Of a stretch of 64,000 nucleotides of DNA, positions 1 through 9,400 are shown in pieces. The translations under genes and the position numbers were made by a program. The notes beneath the pieces are model-generated. The model was given only the letters and a program-made list of their open reading frames with translations, ran no database searches and was not told where the DNA came from. Within the stretch, counting starts at the first letter, position 1. Each line of letters opens with the position of its first letter. Origin of the DNA: Gambelia wislizenii (Eukaryota > Chordata > Lepidosauria > Squamata > Crotaphytidae); the NCBI GenBank assembly GCA_030847615.1, contig JAUMIR010000002.1, positions 202,723,809-202,787,808 on the forward strand, read 5' to 3'.

Positions 1-1
1 A

Positions 2-665
2 ATGGCCCATTATCTCCTGGAAATCCCCTTGTCCCTGGGTGGAGGGACCACTAAATGCAGTGTGCAAACACGAATCAAGGAACACGAGAGACACTGCAGA
101 CTGGACCGGCCAGAAAAATCAGCAGTAGCAGAACACGTTGTAAACCAACCTGGACACAAAAGGTTATTTAAAAACACTGCAATTCTGGACCTGGCCAACA
201 ACTACCATGTCAGAATGCACAGAGAAGCTATTGAAATCAACAAACACCTGGACAACTTCTACAGGAAATAAGAAACCCTTAAAATAAATGAAGTTTGGCT
301 ACCAGTCTTGAAAAACACCAAAATCAAAATTCAATACATGCAAATGAACTCCACCCAGGGACAGGGGGATTTCCAGTAGACAATGGAACATTAGCCAAAC
401 AGACACTAATCCTCTTTGCATATCTCCCCCTAGGAACTACCCATTCAAATATACAAATTTACATATCCTCTCCAACAGGGGCCCACAGTGTATAACACCC
501 CCCCACACACACTCCTACCCAACCATTCTCTGACGATGCCAGCCACAAATGCAGGTCAAACATCAGGAATAAACTCTTTGCGAACATGGCCTCACAGCCC
601 GGAAAAAAAACACACATAGAAAACCTATGGATGCCAGCCATGAAAGCCTTCGACTTCACGTTCTG
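2..665 (+). mobile_element. Penelope-like element, 3' part with GIY-YIG-type C-terminus (decayed)
   Basis: The window opens inside a reading frame (2-271, 89 residues) that resembles the C-terminal endonuclease part of Penelope-like reverse transcriptases: a CSVQTRIKEHERHC stretch, SAVAEHVV, then REAIEINKH near the end. Known biology: Penelope elements end in a GIY-YIG nuclease that nicks target DNA. After the stop, 530-665 carries a tail (GATGCCAGCCACAAATGCAG, CCTCACAGCCCGG, GCCATGAAAGCCTTCGAC). The same tail recurs in this window at 27838-27975 (reverse) and 52011-52215. The 5' part lies outside the window. Family assignment is from remembered motifs, not a search. Confidence 0.7.
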
Positions 666-717
666 AACTAAGTACACAAGTGGATCAGTAATGTTGCTGG
701 CTGATGCATTTTGAACC

Positions 718-800
718 AACTGCAGATCTGAACCGTCTTCAGGGACAGTCGCAAATTCAATAGATTATGGTAATCTAAACAGGATGTTATCAGCATGTAT
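718..800. repeat. L2-associated repeat fragment
   Basis: A short stretch (CTGAACCGTCTTCAGGGACAG, then TAATCTAAACAGGATGTTATC) resembles the block at 12485-12640, which belongs to an L2-type repeat. It is too short and decayed for a firm call. Confidence 0.3.
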
Positions 801-2613
801 AACTGTAGCCAAAAGCCCCACTTCACAGCCATATAAGCAAGAAAAGGACCATTGTCTTAATAACTCCCAAAAAGGACTACTAACTGGTGCTGACTGCAGC
901 TGATAACAATGTTCCGTTTCGGGGCAAAACGCGTGGAAATGTAATTGATGTATAAGATGAAAAGTTTCCTTATAATCTGAAAAACCTCCAAAAGAATACT
1001 AGAAAAATAAAGCCCCCCCGTCTTTGACTGGGCTTTCCTGCATTTTAATGTTTTCTATCAAACAAATGTAAGAAATTAGGGTGTAATATTGAGAGGTTTA
1101 ATCAGCCAAAGGTCTATCCACATCCTTCATTTTAAAGGCAGAAATCTGCTACTCACCAGTTCCTTTCTTTCACAGTGTTTTAAAAATACTTAATGCTACC
1201 AATAGAAACAATTTGCATAGGCCAGAAAGGGGGACAAGGCTTAAAGGTTTTGTGATGACCAGAAATTCAGCGGATCCACTTCTCTCTCATGCAAGTAAAA
1301 CGGTAGAAAATTATTTACCAGTTGAATTATTGACACATGCAAGATAATTTTCCTATACATCACCCAGAGAGAAAAAAATACTGTTTTTCTAGATGGTAAA
1401 GTAAAACATAGTTGCAGACACTCGTTATCAAAGTCTCTTACAAAAAAGTTCATTTTTACAAAGCCTTTTTATACCCCTCTGTCTTGCTGGAAATGTTTTC
1501 GCATTGGGAGGATGGTGAAAGAGGCTTGAGAAACACACTTTCAGTATCAGGTTGCAGCAGTGTGTCTGCAAGTAAACAATGGCATACAAATGTACCTCAG
1601 TTAACAAAGCCTCTGACAAGAAGCTCCTTTTTATGAAGTCTTTTTACTCCTGCTTATCCCCCTTTGTCCTACTTGTCCTCTATCTATCTGGAAGTTTTTT
1701 GGTGTTTTTTTTTAGCAGGATCAGCATTGGGAGGACAGTGAAAGAGACTTGGAGAAACACAGACTTTTGGTATCAGGTTGTAGGGCATGTTTGCAGTAAA
1801 AAATGAAATATAGCTTGAGGTGGGAAAGAATTGGAATTTACTGATCTGGTTGTACCTGATCCGGTTGTAGCTGTGTGTGCCTGCCTACAATAGACAAAGT
1901 AAACAATGGCTGCATCCAGAATCCCTTACTGAACACATATGAACAGCAAAACAGAGAGAAAAGGGGAAACCAGATACTTCTGCTTCAATAGCTCCCCCCC
2001 CCTCCATGTTAAAGAAAACGCAGATCTGGCCACCAAAATAGAAAGCATTGAAAAGTGGAGGCTGTAATAATAATAATAAAATCAAACCCAGATGCATTTT
2101 GGGAGAATATTTCAAATGGTCTCTAGAAGGCCTAAAATGTGTACTGTATACCTATTCAAGGCTTACCTGACTTGGTTATTTCATTTCACATGTGAACATT
2201 GTTAATTTTCAACAAACACATTGAACTGTTCTTCATTTTTGTGATGTAGGAACATATCCCTATACTTCCCATGTTATTTCTGCCTCTGGTACCAAATTTG
2301 TCTGTTAAGGAAGTAATGGCCAGGAACACAATTACAGTACAATGTTATGGGAGTTATAATTGTATAGCTTAAGATGGACACTGCTCTAGCTGACCCTACT
2401 GTGGCTGTGTGTGCCTGCTTACAAAAGGCAAGGTAAACAGCAGCGGCCTCCTGAATCCTTTACTGAGCAAGTGAGAACAACAAAACAGAAAGAAAAAACG
2501 GAAAGCAGATAAGCCCCCACTTACCAGCTAACCCCCATCATGTTAAAAAAGCATAGATCTATAAGTCTGGCCATCAAAACGGAAATCATAAGAAAAGTGG
2601 AAGTTTATGAAAA

Positions 2614-2616
<3 letters not shown>

Positions 2617-2645
<29 letters not shown>
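2617..2645. repeat. (ATC)n microsatellite
   Basis: About nine uninterrupted ATC triplets lie inside the second duplicated unit. Confidence 0.9.
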
Positions 2646-2648
<3 letters not shown>

Positions 2649-2690
2649 TTAATGCCTTTTGGCATTGGAGGCAACTTTGAAGTGGTCTGT

Positions 2691-3294
2691 GGTCCCGTCT
2701 ACACGATTTAAATAATACGTACGGTGTGCGGAAGTTCGCGCTTTGGTACAAACGGCCGTTCGGATGCACACGAATGCAAAAGAGGGGGGGCCCGGTTTTC
2801 CACCCTGAAATACGCACACGCGGCATTCGGGAGGGAAAGCGGATCGCGAAGAGAAATCCGTACGCCGTTCGGATGGCTGACGGGTCTGTACGGTCCGTTT
2901 GCACACATACGAACAGGCAGGGTAATCTGATTGGCTGGCCGAGTAGAGGGGGCGGGGCTAGCACGGAGGGGAATTGGGAGAGGCCGCCATGTTGGTTTCC
3001 TGGCTAGCGAGCGTCTGGTAAGTCCGTGAATTTATATGTTTATTTACTTTTATTTTATATTGTAAATACGGAAAACTGACTGTCCGCAAACCAGGAACCT
3101 TTAAAAAAAAAAAAGCGGCGGGAGATTTAAAACTGCCGCTTGGCTTGCTCGCTCCAGCCAGCTTCGGGAAGAGGGAGTCATACGGAGCTTAGGGGGCTTA
3201 AAAATCGTATAGCCGGTTTGTATGCATACGAACGACAGGCTGTTCGTATTTTTTGCCCCCCATACGGATTTTTTTATGATCGTATAGCCACACC
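2691..3294. mobile_element. 604-bp TIR element with ATG/splice-donor cassette (copy 1)
   Basis: The left end GGTCCCGTCTACACGAT is matched, inverted, at the right end by ATCGTATAGCCACACC. CTGT flanks both sides (2687-2690 and 3295-3298), a possible 4-bp target duplication. The element aligns along its length with 61507-62114. Inside are a GATTGGCT (CCAAT-type) box near 2930, a GCCGCC-ATG at 2989-2991, and a GTAAGT donor at 3018-3023 followed by AT-rich DNA. CpG is well kept, as in CGTACG and GTTCGCGC, which suggests youth. Superfamily unassigned; Harbinger-like is an inference from shared ends with the element at 9357-11290. Confidence 0.65.
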
Positions 3295-3508
3295 CTGTAG
3301 AAGGTTTGAAATGTTTTTGTTCACTTATTCAATGTTTACCTGACCTGGTTGTTTAATTTCACATCCCATATTATTAGTGTGAATAAGTTGCAGAAAGGTG
3401 TTGAACTGTTCTTCTTTTTTGTGGTGAAACCTCTCTCTCTAGGGACACATTTACTTCATTAACTGAGGTATACCTGTATTTTCTAGCAGTCATAAAGAGG
3501 CAGAAAAA

Positions 3509-3533
3509 AATCCTATTGCAATGCAATAGGATT
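3509..3533. repeat. Perfect 12-nt-arm palindrome
   Basis: AATCCTATTGCA and its exact reverse complement are separated by a single A. No element boundary or gene is visible beside it. Confidence 0.8.
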
Positions 3534-4337
3534 CTCCCCAACGTGTTACAATTGGTACTTCTGCTGAAACCTTTATTTCATTGAGCTTCTTGTCCCGCAG
3601 AACAGGAGTCAAGTTTTTTTTAAGGAAATGGAAGAAACGAAACTGTGTTTTGAACATATGCAGCCATGACTGAAGCAGCAGAAACCATGTGAAATGAAAA
3701 AGAAAAAAAAGTTAGGGCAACATACATAACTGTGCCCATTAACGATCATGTTAACAAGATTGTGGAAACTTGAAGAAATGGCAAAAATAGAAGACTGGTA
3801 CATGAAAATAGTGGATGTAATGGAGATGGATATTTTAATGTCATATATAAATAACAAACCTATAGAGAAAATAAAAAAGTAAACTCAGGTATACCTTAGT
3901 TAATGAAGTAAAAAGGTTTGGGAACCAGTGATCAGATATTGGTCAGAGACGTAGTCATCAAGCATTGAAATATTACAAATTAAGTTAAACTACTTTCTTT
4001 TTCCTATGGTATCATCTGAGGTTTAAAGGTATAAATTGGGTTCAATAAATAAAACTGTATATTTTTTATTTTTTATTCTTTTTGACTCCCAGAGGGAACT
4101 TTGGAATAATATTGATATGAAGCAAAGATAGAACTCTTAGTGGGAAAAACTGTAAAATAAGAAAGAATACAGGAGAGTAGTTGGATATATATATCTATAT
4201 GTGTGTGTGTTTTATTAATGGTTTTGACATGTAGCTAAATTACGAAGACAAAGCGATTAATACAAAAACCTCTGCATGATTGGTTAATCTTAAAGGAAGT
4301 TAAATACACTTGTTTCTCCTATTTAAGATACAGTTAG

Positions 4338-4827
4338 AGATTGATCACAGATTAGCAAAGGCGTATAGCGCATTTGGAAGACTTCACAAAAGAGTCTGGA
4401 GTAATAAACACCTGAGGCGAAGCACAAAAATCAGTGCGTATAGAGCCATTGTACTGTCTATTCTCCTTTACGGGTCTGAAACATGGGTCACCTATCGCCA
4501 TCACCTACAACTCCTCGAACGCTTTCATCAGTGCTGTATACGCACAATCCTAAATATACACCGGACTGACTATGTGACGAATGTTGCTGTCTTTGAGCAA
4601 CATTGAGCAGGGATCACCAGCATTGAGGCCATGATATTGAGAACACAGCTGCGCAGAAACGACAACGCAGAAAGAATCACAATCTGGAAACATCACCCAA
4701 GGAGACCTTCTGCTGTGCTTTCTGCAACTGGACTTGTTCATCTCAGATTGGCCTTTTTAGTCATCAGCGCACTTGCAAAAAGCACGGGATGAGTCCTTCC
4801 TGAATCTTCCTTTGCGAAGAAAAGCCA

Positions 4828-4862
<35 letters not shown>
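4338..4862 (+). mobile_element. LINE 3' fragment, copy A (internally deleted)
   Basis: The frame reads as the end of a reverse transcriptase (IDHRLAKAYSAFGRLHKRVW, ILLYGSETWVTYRHH), like copy B. It then jumps near 4655 from the QLR motif straight to the zinc-finger region, so the middle is deleted, and an in-frame stop lies just before. The 3' end has the family hairpin in a weakened form (CTTCC/CGAAG near 4806) and an (AG)n tail to 4862. Confidence 0.75.
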
Positions 4863-4929
4863 GGGTAAACAAAGACATGTAAACAGGAATTTCTTATTTT
4901 ATTTTCATCATATAAATAATATGATATAG

Positions 4930-5844
4930 CTGTTTGGGCTAGAAGTCAACCTGAAGAAAACAGAAGTTCTTTACCAGCCTGCACCACAGGACGAACACCA
5001 CCATCCCCACATTGCCGTCGGCAAATCAGTGCTCAAGTCCGTTCAGCAGTTCACCTACCTGGGAAGCATCATCTCCTCAGATGCCAAGATTGACAAAGAG
5101 ATCGATCACAGATTAGCAAAGGCATATAGTGCATTTGGAAGACTTCACAAAAGAGTCTGGAGCAATAAACACCTGAGGCAAAGCACAAAAATCAGTGTGT
5201 ATAGAGCCATCGTACTGTCTATCCTCCTTTATGGATCTGAAACATGGGTCACCTATCGCCACCACCTACGACTCCTCGAGCGCTTTCATCAGCGCTGTCT
5301 ACGCACAATCCTAAATATACACTGGACTGACTATGTGACGAATGTTGCTGTCCTTGAACAAGCAGGGATCACCAGCATTGAGGCCATGATATTGAGAACA
5401 CAGCTGCGCTGGGCAGGTCACGTTTCTAGGATGGAGGACCATCGCCTCCCAAAAATACTACTCTACGGTGAACTCGCCACGGGTCAGCATAAGAGGGGCG
5501 CTCCAAAAAAGCGATACAAAGACTCCCTGAAACAACATCTCAGGCTTGGCCAAATTGATCACCAACAGTGGTCCGCCCTCGCCTCACATCGGGAGGCATG
5601 GAGACGCAATATCCACAATGCTGCAGCCTTATTTGAGAACTCACGACGAACAAGTCTTGAAGAGAAACGACAATGCAGAAAGAATCACAACCCAAAAACA
5701 TCACCCAAGGAGTCCTTCTGCTGCACTTTTTGCAACCGGACTTGTTTATCTCGGATTGGCCTTTTTAGTCATCAGCGCGCTTGCAGAAGGCGCGGGATGA
5801 GTCCTTCCTGAATCTTCGTTTGCGAAGAAAAGCCAGAGAGAGAG
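4930..5844 (+). mobile_element. LINE, 5'-truncated, copy B, with 18-bp target duplication
   Basis: This is a non-LTR retrotransposon fragment flanked by a perfect 18-bp direct repeat, ATAAATAATATGATATAG, at 4912-4929 and 5845-5862. That sets its limits and shows target-primed insertion with 5' truncation. The 3' end has a 6-bp hairpin (TCTTCG-TTTG-CGAAGA, 5813-5828), then AAAAGCC and an (AG)n tail instead of poly(A). The clade is uncertain. Confidence 0.85.
5029..5811 (+). pseudogene. LINE reverse transcriptase C-terminal fragment with CCHC-type finger
   Basis: An open stretch of 260 residues. It begins in the RT thumb region (FTYLGSIIS, then IDHRLAKAYSAFGRL), passes LLYGSETW and LRWAGHVSRM, motifs common to the C-terminal part of several LINE clades, and ends in a cysteine/histidine finger (CTFCNRTCLSRIGLFSHQRAC would be the core; C-x2-C ... 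H-x3-C, about residues 229-250). The catalytic YADD and the endonuclease domain are absent because the copy is 5' truncated, so it cannot mobilise itself. The frame is unbroken over 783 bases, consistent with a young insertion. Confidence 0.75.
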
Positions 5845-6059
5845 ATAAATAATATGATATAGATATAATGTAAAATTTGTTTTGTTTAGCTCCGTGTTTT
5901 TTTCTTGTTACTGTAAAAGTTAATAAACAGATTACAAGGGGAAAATAAACTGTGCCCTTTTAAAAAGATATATAACTTTACAGCACAAAGTATATTTGCT
6001 CTATCTAATTGCGATAGAGGGAAGGAACCAAATGGCTCCCCAACATTTAACAGGTGTAG

Positions 6060-6374
6060 AAAAGGGGATTTCCACACGCGCTGCTTCCTCTTCTTCGACG
6101 CTTTTTTTCACAACGAGCGCGACTTCTCTCTCGCTTCTAGCCTCTACTACGGGGCACAGAAAAGACTACATCTCCCAGCATACTCAGCGCTCCCTGATTC
6201 CGCCGAGCACAAGCCCTGAACGTTCTTTTCCAAGCTCGTGCCTGTCAATCAGCGCTACTGCTCCCAGCATGCCTAGCGCTAGCTAGAGGCGGGTCTCGTG
6301 CCACAGCCTATATAGAGCCGTTTTTTTTCCCTTGTTTCCCCGCCATAGTTTGAAATTTGTGGAGGACAAGATGG
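6060..6374 (+). promoter_or_regulatory. BIRC5: BIRC5 promoter with CDE/CHR, ZNF143-type and YY1-like motifs
   Basis: A CpG-richer block leads into the survivin start codon. A CHR element TTTGAA at 6349-6354 is preceded, after the 4-base spacer ATAG, by CCCCGCC (6338-6344). This is the CDE/CHR spacing through which MuvB/DREAM complexes give G2/M timing. Two ZNF143-type motifs are seen: ACTACATCTCCCAGCAT (from 6165) and CTACTGCTCCCAGCATGC (from about 6255). AAGATGGCGG (6368-6377) overlaps the ATG and resembles a YY1 site. A TATATAG at about 6309 may be a TATA box; mammalian BIRC5 is TATA-less. The motifs are seen; their function is inferred. Confidence 0.65.
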
Positions 6375-6481
6375 CGGGCAGGAGCGCTCCGCCGGGATTG
6401 GAGCTCTATCTGAAGGAGAACCGCGTCTCCACCTTCGCTCAGTGGCCCTTCGTGTCTGACTGTTTCTGTACTCCAGACCGG
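6371..6481 (+). CDS. BIRC5: BIRC5 exon 1 (residues 1-37)
   Basis: Starts MAGRSAPPG and ends CFCTPDR, at the same residue as human exon 1. The donor is GTGAGA at 6482, in phase 0. An earlier in-frame ATG at 6332 was not chosen, because 6371 gives exactly 37 residues and conserved alignment. Confidence 0.93.
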
Positions 6482-9400
6482 GTGAGAGAACTGGTTGCTC
6501 CCAGGTCCTTTTTACCGAAAGTTATCCTCTCTCCCTACCTAGACTGGGAGGGTCATTCTGAGGCTTACAGCTTGGCTGCATCCGTCTCTTCTAAAGCCAG
6601 CTCTTTACAGCAAGACGTTACATTTGTCCCTTCATATTTACTGGGGTTTGGTTCCAGGACCCCCCGTGGATACCAAAATCCGTGAATACTGAAGTCCCAT
6701 TCTATACAATGGCATAGCAAAATGGTGTTCCTTATATAGGGTGACAAAATCAAGATTTGCGTTTTGGATTATTATTTTTTTAGGAATATTTTCAAGCCGT
6801 GAATACTTAAATCTGTGGATACCAAATTCGTGGATACGGAGGGACAACTGGTAGTTTTGCATTGCAGTGGGAGAAGACTGGCAGATCAGGAAAGGAGTTC
6901 AGATCAGGAAAGGAAAGGATTCTCTAGTAAACGCCAGCCAACACGATTCGTGGCAGGGATTATGGAAGTTGTAGTCTAAAATGTTTGGAGGGCAGTGGGC
7001 TGTCTGCTTTGGTAGGAAGGCTGATACATTACAAATGCCAGGTTGTAAAATGCCTTTCTCTAAAAGTTGTGATTCCCAAACTCTAGTCCTCCAGCTGTTT
7101 TGGACTTCAAGTCCTAGAAGCCACAGCCACCTTGAGCAAGGATCAAGGTTTCTGGACCTGAAGTACAAAGTACCTGGAAGATCAGTGTTTGGGAAACACT
7201 GTTTTAGAGGCTTAATTGATACTGATACTTGCATCATTCTGGTGCTGAGTTAAAAAAACCACATGGCTTTTTATTGAAGTCTTCGGTGTCTTGTGATTTT
7301 ATGTAAATTTGTACTTGAGCCAAGTTTAAAACTATACTTCTTTGTAATTGTTACATTGTTTAATGTTTTTTTAGACTATGTAATTTCCCCCTGTGCTTTA
7401 CATCTTTAAATTGATGAAGCAGATTTTATTCTATGCTACCATCAGGACCTGCTTGTAGTCTGTGGCTGGAAGCAGGCCTCTGCCATGTTAGTAGGCCTCA
7501 CTGGGACCTCCTAATTAGAATGGAATGAGGACTGTTTGGATATTGGAAGCTGGAGGCACGAGTTGGGCCTTTTGCTTCCCAGAATATAAGGCTGTGCCTG
7601 CATCCAAGGTCAGGCAGGCATCTGCTTTTTTGAGAAGAAAAGTTGGGTTGCCCAGAGGGGGCATGAAAGGAGGGAGAAGTGGCTTTACTTTAAAAAACTC
7701 ACTTTCCCCCTGCTTATGCTTAGTTCTGGCTTTAACAGAGACCTGTTCACTCAATTTCAACTGGAATAAAATACTTTAACTAGTATCTGTTGTCCGTTTT
7801 AATTGGGGTTTGACAGAATCCTCACAGCTACCCTGAGATCTTATGATATAGGGTTAGGTATAAATATTTTAATAAATAAGTAGAGAAATGTACAGTTGTC
7901 CCTTCCCATTTGCAGGGGTTATGGGCAGAACACCAACGTGAAAACACCACAAATAAATTAAGCCCCCTCCAGGAAATGTGCGACTTTGTGGCAAGCGCTG
8001 GGTGTTTCCTCTGTGTTCGTTCCCTGTGTGTGTTGGGGAAGCCGAACTGAGCAAACCCTTGGCGGCTTTGTGGCCAGTGCAGGGGTTTGCTCTGCCTTTG
8101 GCTCCCCCCAGGGAACAAAGGCAAAGCTGCGCATTCCGTGTGAGGGGGGGAGCTGAAGACCGAGCAAACCCTCGGCTTTGTGGCCAATGCGTGGGTTTGC
8201 TCTGCCTTCAGTTCCCCCCTCCCCACAGGGAACGAAGGCAAAGTCGCACGTTCCCTTTGGAGGGGGGGGGAGCTGAAGGCCAAGCAAACCCTCGGCGGCT
8301 TTCCACAAATACACAAAAAGCAAAAGAGAAAGCCGCGAATAGGAAGGGGTGACTGTATATAGGATTTAAACCTTAATAATTACGAGGTCTGTCTATTAAA
8401 TAACGAGACTGATACAATCCCCCATCTTTATTTATATGTATTACAATTCTAATGCTTGTCCCCTTCAATATACTCCCCATTCACACTCACACACCGATGC
8501 AATTTTGTTTTCCACTGGTCGAAGGCATGGAGCAGATCAGTTTCTGCCAGCTGTTTTAACACATCTGCTGTTTTCTTTACTGCATCAATTGACTCAAAAA
8601 GTGTACCTTTAAGCACCAATTTCACTTTAGGGAAAAGAAAAAAGTTGCTTGGTGTCAAATCTGGCGAATATGGAGGATGTTCAAGTGTAATAATGTGTTT
8701 ATTGGCCAAAAGCTGCTTCACAGAAAGTCTTGATGAAGAATGAAACCATTTTTCCACAGTTCTGGCCTTTTTTTCCTGACTTTTTCCCTCAGCTTTGTCA
8801 AAACTTCCTTATAATAATGCTGGCTTACTGTTCTGCCTTCTGGAACCCATTCTGCTAAAATTACGCCCCTGGTGTAAAAAACAGTAACATGTGAATCAGG
8901 ACAAAAAAATGTGAAATAATAACACACATTACGGTATAGCTAGTAATCAAAGGTAGGAATATAACACATAATCTAAATATATAACTACAGGTAGAATGAA
9001 ATATTTTTAGGTATACCTTTCAGAGAGTGTTCATCTAAACAAAAGGTAATGCTAACTTTATATAAGTTTGCCAGCTATGAAAGTCCAATTTGGAACAATT
9101 AGTCTAACACTACATTGTGTACAAAAAGAGCTATGTGAAGGCTACTTTTTAATACATTTTTGTTTTATAAAGTAAGAGGAACAGGTTTTTTTAAATTTTG
9201 CTAACAGGTTTAATTAATCCCAACCTTCAAGCAGCTGTACTTGTACAAGATAGCTGTTGTTCTTGTGGCAGGGAGTTTTCCTTTTCAGTGTCCCCTGGAA
9301 AGTTTTTATTTTTTACTTTGCTCACAACAACCCTTCTAGGGTTGTTTTCAGGGGATTTAATGTGGGCTGAGTTCACATAGCATGTCATTTTGTCTGCCTA

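Larger units (their letters stand above)
1440..3430. repeat. Local imperfect duplication, second unit split by a transposon
   Basis: Two layers of duplication are visible. About 1490-1580 resembles 1710-1806 (shared CATTGGGAGGA, GTGAAAGAG, GAGAAACAC, TATCAGGTTG). About 1868-2265 resembles 2400-2690 plus 3295-3430 (shared CTGTGTGTGCCTGC, AAGTGGA, TGAACTGTTCTTC). The second unit is interrupted at 2691-3294 by an inserted TIR element, so the first unit serves as the empty-site reference. No coding potential is seen. Confidence 0.65.

Noticed and set aside
6332..6370. Earlier in-frame ATG for BIRC5 (6332)
   Set aside because: It would add 13 residues across the CDE/CHR boxes. The ATG at 6371 gives the conserved 37-residue exon 1.
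7525..7779. Overlapping open frames on both strands in BIRC5 intron 1
   Set aside because: Neither frame shows a family resemblance or codon support, and AATAAA nearby is not enough to propose an alternative exon.
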